A stretch of DNA of 64,000 nt. Source: Galeopsis tetrahit (taxonomy: Eukaryota; Streptophyta; Magnoliopsida; Lamiales; Lamiaceae). Below the pieces are notes generated by a model. The model was not told the origin of the DNA and did no database searches. It was given only the letters and a program-made list of their open reading frames with translations. Where the stretch lies: positions 61,133,028 to 61,197,027 of the forward strand of contig OY776129.1 in NCBI GenBank assembly GCA_963675135.1, written 5' to 3'. The translations under genes and the position numbers were made by a program. Below are positions 10,282-24,366 of this stretch, piece by piece (position 1 is the stretch's first letter; each line of letters starts with the position of its first letter).

Positions 10282-13200
10282 TTACTCAGACTCTGAATCA
10301 ATAGACATATAGAATTTTTGTCTCACAGACCGTCGTTGCCGAGGATACTGAAAAGGACCATCTGATCTCTTACCAGTCCTATTGCTGTTCATGCCCACCA
10401 CAAAATTTTCTGCCAACAAAGATGAAGGAATATAAAAATTAAAACAAAACAAAAAGGATAGTGTTCTTTCATCCTGAGTTACTACCAGAAATCCAGGTGC
10501 ATTTATTATACTCTGTATTTCTGCCTTCATTCACATTTCTGATGTATAAAAGGTTGAGGTTGAATTTGACCTTTATTTATTTTTGGGGTTAATTGCAAAA
10601 TAAATCACGACCTTCTCCCATTTTTTTTCAATTACAATATTTTTAAAAAAAATTGCAATTCGATACACATTCTTTTAAATTGTTGTAATTCTACCAACAT
10701 GCCTATTTTCAGGCAAGTCACACTGATGTGGGAGTGTATGAAATTGCAAAAAGCAAAAAAAAAAAGCTGTAATTCTAGCACATGGCTATTTTCCAGCAAG
10801 TCACACAGATGTGACAGTGTATGAATTAACAAAAATAAATAAATTTAAATGTCATGAATTTATTTGCAATTTTATTTATTTAAAATCCGGCTGCCACATC
10901 AGCATTAAGTTGCTGGAACATAGTCATGACACACAATATCAAAATCTAAAGAGTCAGTGTCGAATTCAAGAAAATGTCATGATTTTTTTATCCAGTTAAC
11001 CCTTTGTGTGTGTTTGTGTGTGGTGGGGGTGGGGGTGGGGTTGTTCAAATACAAACTAACATCATGTACCGTCTGTCAATGAATTCAAAGCTCCAGTTTT
11101 TGATTGCAATTCATGTCCTGAACTCAACCCATTTCCAGCTGCAGATTCAACCCGATCCCTTCCATCACCGAGCCCCAAAGAAATCCAATTAGTACGAATA
11201 GCATTTGAACCTTCTGCATTCACTCTTGAATCAGTCTGCACTGTTGAAGCATCAGAAGGCCTAGTGGGGAAAAATATTTGAAGCGAAGGATCATTGCCAC
11301 TAAATGTCACACAATTATCCACTAAGTCAGCATTCATATTAGAATGTTGGGCAGTAGACGTGGGGACCAAGGCAGCAGACCCCAAAGCAGTCTCCGCATA
11401 GCCATTTATAGGCAACTGGCAATTAAGATTATTGTGCTGCATTTCAATTAAAGGGTCAGAGATCTCTGCATCAGAACCAAATAACTCAAAACTTTGACCA
11501 CCAGAAGGCAAAGTCCAAATCCCATACTCATCATTGTTCGTGTTGTAAAGATTTAGGCATGAATTTACACCGTTACCGAGAGCAGGATCGTCATAGTAAG
11601 AATCAGGAATTTCATGTTGTAGGGCTGACAATTGAATGCCACTAGTGTTTTGTTCATTGTTATTCAAAACAGCCTCAGATGACATTAGTGGTACAGTTTC
11701 TTCGTCTGAATCACTAATGACAATTACATCAGCATCTCCAGCTGGTGCAGACAACGACTCGTTGAATGCATTTGGTGGTTCAATGTCTATGGACTCATAT
11801 TCAATACCATTTACTTTTGAAAATTCGAAATTACCCCCACCATCCTGGTTTACACCATCTTCAACATCTCCTCCTGTCCCACTACCACTGGGACTGCTTC
11901 TCATAGGAATTGTGTTTTGAAATCTATTTGCAGGTGAGATTCCTCGAATATCACCAGATCTGTTAACTACCCAACGACCATTTTGGTTTTTTCTAAGTCC
12001 TAGTTTTAAAGAAGGATGACTATCGGAACCAGTTTCCAGTTTGATCGGTTTGAGTTTCGTTTCTGCTTCAGTGGATGCACAGATCGTACCATCAGGGGAA
12101 TGCCATAGCCCGAGCTTGCCAAGAGTTTTACGATCTCCCTCTACCTTTGCACGCCAAGAGCCATCGGGCTTAACCTCAATATCTGACACATCTTCCCCAG
12201 AGTCTAGCATCTTTAAGACATAATAAAGAGCATAATATTAATAGTAAAATGAGGAAGGACGAAACAATACATCTAACCATAATGGAGACAATACCTTAGA
12301 TGTGATACGATTAAAATATGGATCTCTAACAATTTTCTCCCAAGAATAGTTCTTCAGACAAATGGGGCATTGCCACTGTACCCAGAAACAACATTCAAGA
12401 ACATAGCGAGTGAAGTCATGAAATAAACCATAAATTTAAGTTTTGTGAGTTACTTGGAATATCAACATAGAAAAGAAACTATTGCTTGCCTTTCTAGAAC
12501 GTTGGTTCATTTCCACGAACACTTCCAGATCAAAACAGCCCATGTGCGCACAAGGTATAAACCTGCCTGCCACCTTCATTCTTGATCCACTCATCTGAAA
12601 TATGCAAGCACAAGATTATAGATTATTTGGTTCCAAAGATATGAGCAAATGGAACAGGCATGGTCCTACATCGAGCAGATGCATTGGTAATAGCATAACC
12701 TTAACCATTGACTACCCACGAATCCCATCCACAACATATAGACAAAATATATAATGAAAAGTGGTCAGGATAATCGTCTGAGGTAACAATTAAATGAGTA
12801 CACAGATTTATAGCATTGTAAAACCATTAAATGGATGGTGAGAAGACCGAAATGATTCAATAAAATTCCAGCAATAAAAAAATCTAAAGGGTCTTGCAGA
12901 TACAGATATCCTCAATGGCATTTTAAACTGTTGGGCAATGTTAAGTAAAAAACTACAATAAGATCACAAAATGCATCAAATGCAGAATGAGTTCTGCTCA
13001 CCAGCAGCATATTGACGTAGGAACAAAGATATTTTCCTATTTAAAATTATTTCCAGCATTTCAAGTATGCAATGGTAACACTACTCACAGGACAACGGAG
13101 GTTGACAGGAACAACATCAGCAATAACTTCAATTTCACAGTCGCTATCAGCATTTTCTGCAGCAGCCCCCCCACCAACACACTTACGTACACGAGCAAGT

Positions 13201-16200
13201 GCATCCTCAAAACGTTCACCTTCATCCACCTTTGGAATCAAACTGAGAATCTAGAAAAAAGAGATGGCATAGGTACATCATTAACGCCGGGGCAAAATGA
13301 AAATTTCCACATGCAGAATGATAAAAGTTTCAAAAGGTTATGTTCTTACAGTAAGAGAGCAATGGAGACCGAGCCCTTATTATTATAGATTAAATGAACA
13401 GGATCTTGTTAGAAGTTTGAAACTGAAAATTCTAACATGCAAACAACACATGACGAAAACATGGTTCTATACCGATAAAACTCTCAGATAAATGATCCCC
13501 AAAAAAATGATAATCCATATTTAATTTCTCAAAGAGAATGATGCCAAGCGAATTTCATATCATAGGAGCAGTCAAGAAGAAATACAAGAGAGCATGTAAG
13601 CTAGAATTATGGCATACTGCAAACAGGCAGAGATCATATATGTACAGCATGATTGAGAAGCATACTTGGCATGCATTACTTTGAACTAATTAATATACCT
13701 TAACTCAAGAAGTACATGGATATACACCAAAATAAAGCTTTTAGAAAGATCAGCCAACCTGATGCAATGTTCGACGCTTTACAATTCTAACTCCCACACA
13801 GAAAATGCGCACGTCACAGCCTGTTAAGGAAATCTTATTAAATCCGTCTTTGATGAATGCTGAAATCTGACAAAACAAGATTAAGGATACATAAAGTCAA
13901 CATGTAATAGATGATTGAACAAAAAATGAGTTTTCAGTTCCCCCACAACATCCCTAAGACTCCAAGAAAGAGGGAAAGACTGAAAGAAGGGAAACATTGA
14001 TAAAGAATGAACGAAGAGCTATTTATAAAGGAAAAGAAATGACAACACCATGAGGATAAGATGTCAGATGGACTCAGATAACAAATAGAAACTCTTGCTC
14101 TCCATTTTGTATCGTCTAGCATGCTCTCTGTGCTGAATGATAATATCCATCTATGGATTTTATTAATTCTTATTTTGCTGTTTGCTTTCCTTCTCTCTAT
14201 TGTTTATCTTTACTCCATAATTTTCCTATTATTTCTTTCTTATCCCCTTATGACCAACTTCCTAGCTTGTCCAGTAATCCGATAGGAGTTTAAGGGAAGG
14301 GGAAATTGTGGAATTGGGAAAATTGCTAGTGTCAAGATTCAGTTTCTTTAAGGGAATATGGGGATGATAAGAGGGTGTAGATGGCTGATCCTTCTGGGGC
14401 CTTTTCAGTTAAGTCTTTCTTCACATAGTTATGCATTGAGTCTAACTTATCTCGCGTATCTTGGTACAAATCTGTTTGGAAAGCCCCGGTTCCGAAGAGA
14501 GTTCAGGTTTTTCTTTGGTTGATTATTTTGGGAAAGTTTGGTGATGCTATGCAGAATCGTCTACCTAGCATGTCTCTCTATCCTAGTTGGTGTGTTTTGT
14601 GCAGGAGCTTCTCGGATGATCTCAATCACTCATTCCTGGAGAGTCCCTTCTCGAGAGGTTTGTGGCTACGAGTCTACAACAATTGGAGAAGTTGGAGTCC
14701 AATGGGTCTTTCCTGAATCTGTGAACGAGCTGCTACAATGTAATCTTGGAGCTCCTATTAATAGAAAAGGGAAATTTATGTGGAGATCGTGGTTGTAGTA
14801 TTGTTATGGTCCATTTGGTTATAAAGAAATAAGAGAATATTTGAGGATGTTAGCGAGTCCATGAATGAGAACTGGGATAAGATTAACATAGAGTGGCGTT
14901 ATGGGCAGTGAGTCATAGTGTCTTCAAGGGTCTATCCTTATCGGATTTTGCTAGGGATTGGCATTATGGTTTGTAAAATTTGAGAAAGTCATAGATGTCT
15001 ACATTACTGAACCTTTCTAAGGACTGGTGTCTGTATTTGCATAAATCTGATGTACACGACAGGATTTCTCGGCCCTAATGGTTTGCGATAAAATCTTTGT
15101 TTACTTGTCAAAAAAAAAAAAAAATCCATCTATCCACAGAAAGAGACATGTTCGTCCTTATGTCTACAATCTTTGTCATAGCAACCTAAACAAAGAGGAT
15201 TCATGCTAACAAGGTGCATGCAAAAGAGGGTGAATAACCCCATACATGCAAACTAATTTACAATGACTATTTACTTTGTTAATTATTTTTTAAAAGAGAG
15301 GTCATTTTGGAAATAGAAAACTCACAATTGGTCCGTCATCTCGACCATTTGCACCGAGCAGTTGAGCACCAGGTCTGTTAACTGCCCTTACAGATGCACC
15401 TGTTGAGTAAAAGGCAAAAATGTTTTCGTACAAGCACGGCAAAAAACCACGATTATACAAAGTGACGTAGCATTTTCCACGAGCTCTATATCTATCATTT
15501 ACATTACAGAGAAAACAAAAGAAAGGGGAAAAACAGATGCAAACAGTTCTAAAGCAATATGCTACGCAAGTGCTGTTTGGCACTGTACACAAAGTAGAAC
15601 ATTGCAACAACGTTAGATGTCCATTTCCATGTACAAGCACGATGAAAGAACATTTCGAGAGGACATTTGGTACAGTTCAAGACAGAAGTAGCCCTACATT
15701 TTTTTTTAGATTCAAGAGTTCAAAGATTGAGCAATCTAAGAGTACAGCATACCATTAACATGTAGTGCAGCGTGTTGTGGCCACTGCATCCTAAAAGTCA
15801 CCTTGTCATTGAGAAGCACGCACCAAACCTAAGAATAATGGAATGACATAACCATGTAAGAACCAAGCATATTTTAAAAGAACTGCACCAAAACTTTGTA
15901 TTGTTACAAGGAGCCCTCACCAACCTGAATATCATATTCTTGTTTAGATATCAAGTCCTTGTCTGCCTTTGTTATTTGAAATGTTTTCTCAACGCTCAGA
16001 TTAGGATTAGAGCTGCAAAGCCAAAATAAGTGGTTTATGCTGCAGCCAATAACACTCAACAGAACAAGCTCTAGCAAGTAACAAAACAGAAATCTCAATG
16101 ACAAACAAACAGGACGTAGTTGTGGTAAGCATACCCACAACAACTTGAACAAAAACGACTTATAAGTGAAATAGTGGATTTGAAGCAGCTATTCCAAAAT

Positions 16201-19200
16201 ACACTTATTCATTATGTATTAAGTAATTCTAAACAAATTGTGAAGAAGGTGGGAGTCATAAGGAAGTACACAGTTGCCCATCCCACATTTTAGTTTAAAA
16301 AACTGGCTACATACCATCTACAGAGTAAATTATATCACTCACGAAAACGTTCTTAAAGGCGTATCTAGCAGATGTTCAGGTTCATTAAGTAAATAACTCA
16401 ATGCATTACAGTCGTAAATTTGAACCTTAGAAGTCAATAAGAGAAGGAAATAAGAATATGTACCCATCTGCCGGAACAGTAACAGGAACGTGTGTCATGT
16501 TCAACTTCACAGGATACAGAGGATGTGCAATTGACAACAAGAAGCTGTATATTTCAAAGCAATTATCAATATCAGGCATGGAATGAATTTAATCAAAAAT
16601 AAAAGAACAACAAATGCATAATGAAGCTCAAATGCTCCATGGGGCACATATCTAGGTTTTAATCTGTTGTACATTTTTTTCCGACATATATTAAAAGACT
16701 ATGTTAAATATAATATGCAAAATTGCAAATCAAATGAAAATAATTTAATTATGTGAATTGGGAACGTGGTAGTCAACACTCAACAAACTTAATCCATTTA
16801 TATAAACATGCTCATGAAATAAATAATAAAAATCATACTTGGACTTCCCTTCATCGGATTCTGTATACTTGTAAATAGTGCTTGGAAAAATATTAGATTG
16901 AGAGAAAAAAATCTTAAACCAGATTGCAGCCTATAACAATAGCAATTGTCTGTTCTACCAAGAATATGCTCAAGAAAAGAATACTTCATTCCAGTCTTCA
17001 GTAAATGGTCTGTTCAGCACCTCAAAAATTAGGCACATGTCAATTCATGTTCTTTATGTCAAGTTTAATTCATTGAAAACGAATCAACCGAAGAGAAGGG
17101 GACTATCAAGACAACTTCAACCTCAGATCATAACAACTGAATAATTGATGACAAACTGTGGTCATTGAGAAGAGAGTATGAATAGAATAATAACCCACTT
17201 GCAACAATAAAACAACAGAGCCATCTTTATCTATTCCTCTAACAAATATTGAAGCTTAACAGATAAATTATAGATAAGGACCATAAGGCAGCCAAATGGA
17301 GAATACAACAGGCCTGGATAAGCAACAAGTTCTAGCAAGAAAAATCATCCTGTAGCGCATATGATGAATCCAAAACAAGTAGAAAAAGGTGGGTATGATA
17401 GTAAATGATGGTGCAACAAGGCAAGCAAAACATGGGCACTTACGGATCAGCTCGACTCAGCCTACATATTTCGCAGTAAAAGTTCTCTGGAGGACTAGGC
17501 TGAATACCCTCCGTTGGTTTCTCCGGAATCACCACGCATGATATATGCTGCCACACATTGCACTTAAGATCCTCGCACTGCACCATTGTTTATATTAAAG
17601 AAAAATAATGGTCACCATGGAAAAAGAAATTGGGACCTGGGACTGAAAAATCAAAGGTCACATGCCCAAGGAAGAGAATGAAGAGGAAACAAATGCACAT
17701 CAAACTTTATAAACTCCAACTGGTAAAATGTGTGCGTACCTTGATCATCGAATCAGTTGGCAATGAGCTTCCGCAGAGGCAACGTATGTGATAAGAATCC
17801 AGTACTTCCTCCTTAGGCCTAACAATTGAACTATCTGAGATGACTGGTGATTTTGATGCCAAGTCAGCTGCCCCAGACACCTGCATTTTTCTGAATATAG
17901 AGAGAGGAGATAATGAGCATAAGATTATTAGTTGTACTCGGCCTTTTGGCTTGGGCGGATTCATTCCGTAGTTACCTTCGTATATTCAAGATATTGGCTC
18001 TCTTGTTCTAACAAAAAGACTGCTACATTTCTTTCCAGGAACACTATTTATTACAGTGTTGCACTTATACTCACCTGAGTTTAATTTCACATTTAACCCA
18101 CCATCTTGATTTTTATATTATTCTCTTTCAACATTTTGACTCAAGGTTTTAGAAAGTTTCGAGCAGAAGTAGTACACCTTTCGTACAGAGCTTAAATTTG
18201 CACAAATGATAGGAAAGAAAAAAGTAGCAATAGCTTGATGGTGCATGCAGACAAACAGAAGAGAAATTGACATGATAAAGAGATGTGACAAAGTCCTCTA
18301 ACATATATTTGGTATAAGCCGATGATTGGAACAGAAAAGCATACCTGTATGTATCATCAACTAGCTTTGCCACTGCATCTTTTCCAAAAGTATGTTTCTT
18401 GGCCAAGGATCCTGAAGCTGTTAACAGGTATATCAGATTGCACCTAAGCTTAGCATACAGTAACATTAAATGGCAGGCAAACTGGTTTACGAGAGAATCA
18501 TGGTATGCGCGACCCAAGTAACCCACTTTTGCACTCAAAAGTGCCACTTTCTCAAGAACATTCAATTACATGAAAAGGCCTTGCTGCATATATTACTTTT
18601 CATGCCGTGCCCCTTAAGTTTGTTTAAAATTTAGAAAATTGCTATCCTCATTTAATGGACCAGTTTAGAAGCTACGGTAACAAAGAGATGGCACAGCCAT
18701 TTACCTTGTTCATCGGAGAGAGCGGCTAATATTCGATCAACGAGATCCTGTGCCAAGTCAAAGCAGCAAAACTGTTACTATGTTATTTAATTAAAACATC
18801 TAAAAGCTGAAAATAAAACGTGAATGTTATCAGATTATGCAAAGCATATCCAATTTATCGGTCCAAAAGTATTCTAAAGTTACAACTGCAGAATGGCAGC
18901 ACAAATATACAAATAGGTCCTGATCTGTAAAACACAGCAGCAATTGAATGAACCTTAATCTCCATCCAGGCCCTTCCAGCCTATAAGATGAGAAATATAC
19001 TGGAGAGAAGACTAGGAGGGGGATGCAAACATCAGCAATATATTAGAAATGCAAACCTGTTTCTTTCCCTGCTTTGAAAGTTTTAGGTATGTGAGGACGT
19101 CCTTAAGCTCCTTTACTCGAAAATGTGTTAATTTCTCCTGTCATGTCATTTTACAGGACATAAAATGTATTAGCTGAGAAAATAAAATACAGAAGCCACT

Positions 19201-20331
19201 GGTGTGCTGTGTACAGTCAGGGGAAGTGAAAAGCACTTCAACAGGAGGTATACACAAAGAGACCAGATAATCAGATAATCATAGAAAAGGGAAGACAATT
19301 TGAAGGAGCTCTTTTCAATTGAAATTGGAAGAGGCAATGATGGCAACAAACAGACAGAGCTTTTTTTGGATTTCATTTTACTACAGTTGACTTTTGCTTC
19401 GTGTACACCAAAAAAGAGAAACTTTAGGAAGTAAGACTACAAAAAATGATTCAATGACTAGAGTCCAAAATGATGGGCTTGAAACACAGCAGTTAAGCAT
19501 TACTTTTGCAGGCAATTTTTTTTTTTTTTAAATCACCAATTTTCATTATTCGTAACATAGTGTCTTTTACTGAACTTGAGAACTCTGAATTGATCTTAGA
19601 ACCTAGATTTTTATCAGACTCCATGGCACTCTCATTGTAATACCTGCACTTCATGACCATGCAAATAATTATAAGCTAAACTCTAGAGTTGAAAATGCCA
19701 AATTCGAACTCAATTTGTATCCTTCAGTTGAAAATGCCAGAACAACTTCTCTTTTCCACACTGCAAATGATAGGCAATGAACTGCATGTGCCAAAGTCAA
19801 ACCTTAAAAGAAATTGAGAACAGAACAAATTGCTGTAAGAATATAGTAATCTGGGGAAAAAAATCTCTTCATAAAATTTCCCGAAAAGGATCCATCCATA
19901 TAATGTACTGGCTCTAATATTCCATCCTTCAGATTAGAGAAAATGGCAAGAGCCATTCCCAATTGATCCTCGGTCTAATACGTAGGGCATTTAAATAAAC
20001 ATTGAAAGCCTGAAAGCACATATTTGATGCTTCTTTCTAGATTCCACAAACATGGTTACATATGGCACATGTCATCAAATTAACATAATCCAAATTGCAA
20101 AAACTGGCTAATTTCTGCTCCACTGAAAAGTTTTAACTTGACGATAACACTACAGCAACTTTCAGTGTAATCATCAACACAAACAAATGCAATTGATAAT
20201 TGAAACAAGAACATAAGAACAGAAACGAAACACAATTTCATAAGGGAAAATAAGAACAAATTCATGCAGAACTATATAGAATAAAATATGAATATTTTTA
20301 AGTTTACCTTACAACGCTCCACTAGGTCCAT
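10282..20331 (-). CDS. SIZ1: SUMO E3 ligase SIZ1 (PIAS type), 16 exons, 849 aa
   Basis: SIZ1 is the main plant SUMO E3 ligase. It acts in the nucleus on regulators of stress, phosphate, cold and flowering responses. Exons, 5' to 3': 20331-20308, 19137-19057, 18747-18705, 18417-18345, 17890-17740, 17577-17444, 16544-16464, 16012-15925, 15828-15753, 15399-15326, 13866-13759, 13250-13089, 12594-12490, 12375-12295, 12210-11070, 10409-10282. Domains in order: SAP motif (about 1-50, FRVKELKDVLTYLKLSKQGK), PHD finger (about 110-165, CLCGSS...CNVWQHISC...FYCEIC), PINIT region (about 170-310), SP-RING/Miz finger (about 360-415, LRCP...FIPCAHMGCFD...WQCPIC). A SUMO-interacting motif VIVISDSDEE follows near 588-597, then a basic C-terminus ending SIDSESE. 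Every exon junction keeps frame. The intron after exon 13 is GC-AG. The intron after exon 10 holds a LINE fragment in antisense. Confidence 0.95.
13867..15325 (-). other. SIZ1 intron 10, enlarged by a LINE insertion
   Basis: This 1459-bp intron is the longest in the gene. Removing the LINE and one TSD copy (about 979 bp) leaves an intron of ordinary size, near 480 bp. Splice sites are GTGAGT at the SIZ1 donor (15325) and AG at 13868-13867. Confidence 0.8.
14155..15123 (+). mobile_element. 5'-truncated LINE (3' end of ORF2 plus poly(A))
   Basis: The insert ends TTGTTTACTTGTC plus 14 A residues. It is bounded by a 10-bp duplication, ATCCATCTAT, at 14145-14154 and 15124-15133. A decayed reading frame around 14470-14720 gives KSVWKAPVPKRVQVFLWL and then WCVLCRSFSDDLNHSFLESP. 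This is the zinc-binding tail of plant LINE reverse transcriptases (zf-RVT type). The reverse transcriptase proper is missing. It lies antisense to SIZ1. Confidence 0.8.
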
Positions 20332-21122
20332 CCTCGCTACCTAAGAGAATCACTCTGCCGCAGCAGAATCAGCAAATGTCAGTTAAAATCTCTACTCAAC
20401 GAGCCATGCACCCTCTGCAACTTCAACTGATCCATTCAAACACACCAACATTAGCCATCAAAATCCAATCCACTTGCATTATTAAAAAAAAAAAACAATT
20501 AGGTTCATTAAAAAGGGGGGAAATTCAACTTGCACAAAGATTGAAATTTCAACAAAAAATACAATAGAGAAAACACATTGAGAGGCAAAAATTGAAGAGT
20601 ATTTGGCCGGTAACGAATAAAAAAATCCGGTGAGTACCAATAAGGCAACCAAACGACTCGTCGTTGTCGCTCTCTGGAACATACACACGCAGTGAAATGT
20701 GTGGTGTGTTTATTTTGCCCCAAAAGAGCAGCCGGAGGAGACCTACCAAAATTCCGGACGTATCGTCGGCGTATGAATTCCGGTTTATTTCTTGCAAATA
20801 CGTCCGGGTTTTGCTGGCCTGAATTCGGGTCCACGACACCACTTTCTCCAGTATTTATTTTATTAATCAAATTCAGTAATTACTTATTAATTATCCTAAT
20901 TAAAGGTCGGTTTGTTTATGACTTGATCCATTCTTTTTTTTTTTTTTTTTAATTCCGAACTTTTCATCCAAATATTCATTCCCTACTATTGTATTCTTTT
21001 CTAGTGCAATCAGCGTAACATTGTTTTTTATCAATTATAAATTTTATGATTATAATTCTCTCGGATTATGCTTAGAAATGAACTCTCGAAGTTAGGGGAC
21101 TATAAAAAATTTAATGAACAAG
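20332..21122 (-). promoter_or_regulatory. SIZ1 5' leader and promoter region
   Basis: The sequence just upstream of the SIZ1 start codon is moderately GC-rich up to about 20840 and then falls into AT-rich DNA. No clean TATA box is seen, which fits a housekeeping promoter. The overlapping ORFs in all frames here have no domain support. Confidence 0.4.
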
Positions 21123-21124
21123 TA

Positions 21125-21339
21125 CTCCCTCACTTATTTTTATATATATTTTTAAAAAAATCATATTTTAATTATAAAGAATATATTTAATATGATAAGT
21201 ATAAAATATATTTGGTAGATACTCAATCTTGTTAGTAAAGTTAAAAAAATATTCAAAAGTTAACTATTTAAATAGAATAAACACGTTTTTTGTAGATCCA
21301 AAAAAAAGAAATGATCACACTTTTGGTGGACGGAGGGAG
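21125..21339. mobile_element. Stowaway-like MITE
   Basis: It has CTCCCTCACTTATTTTT at the left and GGACGGAGGGAG at the right as inverted ends. The TA duplications lie at 21123-21124 and 21340-21341. About 215 bp, AT-rich, non-coding. Confidence 0.8.
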
Positions 21340-21341
21340 TA

Positions 21342-24155
21342 ATATTTATGTATTTTAGATAGGTGGGGCTATTAACAAACCCGTATAATGTTATACATAC
21401 ACCATTATGTTAAATACAAAAATAGGTATAGATAAAATGACTAAGTAATCCTTGAGTAACATAATCTGAAAAAATATAATTAAAATTTAAAAATATTTTA
21501 AAAAAGTCAACAAAATATTTAAAATAATAAATCAACTAATTTTAAAAAAAACTAGAAAGATTTAATAAAATCTGAAAATATTCAGTAATAAATAAAAATA
21601 ATCAAATAAAAAATTTAAAAATCAATTAAAGATAAATAAAACCGTAAAAATATTTAATAAATTTGATAAAGTGTAAAAAATATTTAAATAAAAAAACAAT
21701 TAAAAATTTAAATTAATATAAAAAGATAAATAAATTAAAAATATATATTTAAAAAAGTCATCTAAATCTTCAAAAATTAATTAATTAAATAAGTTTTGAA
21801 GATTTAATTGAGTTTTTAATATTTTTAAATTTTTTTGTAGGTTTAATTTATTTTTGAAGATTTTTATTTTATATTTGATTTTTTTAATTTAGTATTTTTT
21901 TTTAAGATTGAATTGATTTTTATTTCTCTTATTTATTTAGTTTATCAAATTTTTGAATTCTTAAATTGATGTTTTTAATTTAGTTATTTTAAAATTTTAT
22001 TTAATTTTGTTCAGATTTAATTAAAAAAATCAATTTAATTATTTTGAAATTTTAGTTGATTTTCATAACGTTTTAAATTTTTTAATTGATTTTTTAAAAT
22101 ATTTTTCAACTTTTATTTAATTTTTTATATTATTGATTTTTTTTTCGGATGATAATTTTTTTAATTTATATATTTTTAAGATTTAGTTCATTATAATAAT
22201 GTTATTTTGGTTTTTATTTAAATTGTATTTTGTTTTAGTGTTAAAAGGACAAATATAAAAGAATTGGGGTATATTTAATAATAAAAATTGATTTTTAAAT
22301 TTTAGTGGAGTGTGTTTAACATTTAGGGTGTGTATAACATTGTACGGGGGTTAATAGCCCCACCCTTTTATATATTACATCAAAATACATCACCATTAAT
22401 TAGCAAGCTTTTTAATACTACATTAATATGTTATCTAGTAGACTAACCTTTTGAATATATATGTACACATACAAATACAAACACATTAAAAAAATAACAT
22501 TGAATTGCAAGAAAAAATATTATTGTTGTCTTGTGTTGTCTAATATTAATAATTGAAAAAAAGAACACAAAAAATGTTAAACAATTAATGTTTTATTTAT
22601 TTATTTTATTTAATGTAATGTAAATTTTTTAAAAAAATAGTAAATTAAATTACTATCAATTTTCTTCATGGGTCCTTTTTTTTACATGGGTATTACAAAT
22701 GTGTTTAAAAACACTAGTAATAGAAAAACGATCATATTTTTATTAATAATAGTCGCATGTATGTAAAATATATTGTAATTCTTTTGAGATGAGTTTTAGA
22801 ATTAAAATGTACGGAGTATATAAAATAATCACTTTTATATATAATTATAAAAAGTACAATAAGAAATTTATTGTAAGACAACTTTTAGGCTCCATTTGAA
22901 TGGAGGGGTTTAGATCAATGGATTTAAATCAACAATCTAAATTCACTCCACTTATTTGAATTAAAAATTAAATGGATGAATTTTAAATAATTAGATTTGA
23001 GCTCATCTTTTTTTTTTTTTTAGTTAAAATTAAGAGAATTTTAAATGTCTACTAAAGTTAAGTCATTTGAAATTCATGTAATACATTCATTTAAAATGTT
23101 TATTCAAATCAAATCACATCATCCAAACACAACTTTTACAATAAACTCGCTACTAAAATAATTTATTGAATTAATCAATAATCAACTTTAATTAATTAAA
23201 AAAATACATAAAAATATTACTTTCTCCATCCATCAAACAATGATACTTGAGTTCAATTGGTTGCACCCACACAATTGAGATTGGATTCAAATGAATTTGG
23301 TAAAATGTTGAGTTCAAAGATTAAATTGAGTAAATTAAACATTAAAATTCAAGTGTATCTATACACTCATTGTATGAAAGAATTTATCTCCATCAAATGT
23401 AGTCTCATTGGAGTGGAGCATTTGTTTTAAGGAGAATGTAGATAATGTATATAAAGTAAGTGTATTGTGTGGTCCATTGTAAATAAAGTTGACGACAATT
23501 CGAGTAATTAAATGATAGTTGAAGCGGTGATGATTTTCATAAAGTGTATGAAACTATATTTTTAGACGTAGAATATAATATAAGACAACTAAGACTACAT
23601 TTCGTTGGACATAGAGTTTTTTTTTTTTTTTTTTTTTTTTATAGTTAATATTACAGATAGGAATTTGAATAACACATTTTACGCTTACCTATTTATACAG
23701 AGAAATTCTACCAAAAAAATCCTTATCCAAACTCAATCGTGAGAGTGGAAAGATTCTCAAGTATACTGGTCTTGCTCGAAGTTTCTCAATCTAAGAAGAT
23801 AGCAAACCTGCTCCAAAACAGAATAAATTGTCGCACACTACAACTAGCGCTACAATCTCCCAAATCACTAAATACGACCCACAAAATGACCAGTTCCATT
23901 AAGTCCAACAAAAATCATCATAGGTTGGAGAAGATACCCGTAGTCATGGAGATAAACCCATAACCGAGGAGATAAACATATAACAGGGGAGAAAAATCAA
24001 AACAGTGAAAGCAGTAAAAAAACAGCAATAACTACGAGAGGGTGCAAACAAAAAAAAGGACCCTCTTGAGAAATATGTGGGTCCGCCATTGTTTTTTTAA
24101 GTAAAGTCAAATATAAACGTAAAACATACAGTACAATCTAATTATTTTAAAATAA
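21342..24155. other. Very AT-rich intergenic DNA, no gene recognised
   Basis: Long stretches are more than 80 percent A+T (for example 21480-22250, rich in TTTAAAAAT and AAAATTTAA). A T run of about 23 occurs at 23619-23641. Part of 23390-23530 resembles the internal sequence of the MITE at 24158, suggesting another decayed copy. No coding signal. Confidence 0.6.
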
Positions 24156-24157
24156 TA

Positions 24158-24364
24158 CTCTCTCCATCTAATTTTATTATGTCCACTCCTTTATAAATAA
24201 AGTGATTATTTATGAATAAAGTTAATGACAACTTAAGTAAAAATAAATGATGGTGGAAGAGTTGAGATAAAGTAGTGTAAATAGTAAAAATTTTAAATAA
24301 GGAATGTGAATAATAAAATTGAAAAGTTCAAAAAGGAAAATGAGAATTATAAAATTGGGCGTAG
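24158..24364. mobile_element. Probable decayed Stowaway-like MITE
   Basis: It begins CTCTCTCCATCTAATTTTAT after TA and ends with GTAG before TA. The interior has the AAAGTTAATGACAACTTAAG pattern common to related copies. The right terminal repeat is poorly conserved, so this call is weaker than the other MITEs. Confidence 0.45.
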
Positions 24365-24366
24365 TA

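Noticed and set aside
11636..12223. Plus-strand ORFs of 60-94 aa
   Set aside because: Shadows of the long SIZ1 exon 15.
18149..18565. 138-aa minus-strand ORF
   Set aside because: It reads through SIZ1 exon 4 and its introns; the real reading uses only 18345-18417 in a different frame.
23739..23963. 74-aa ORF
   Set aside because: No recognisable family, in AT-rich intergenic DNA without leader or splice context.
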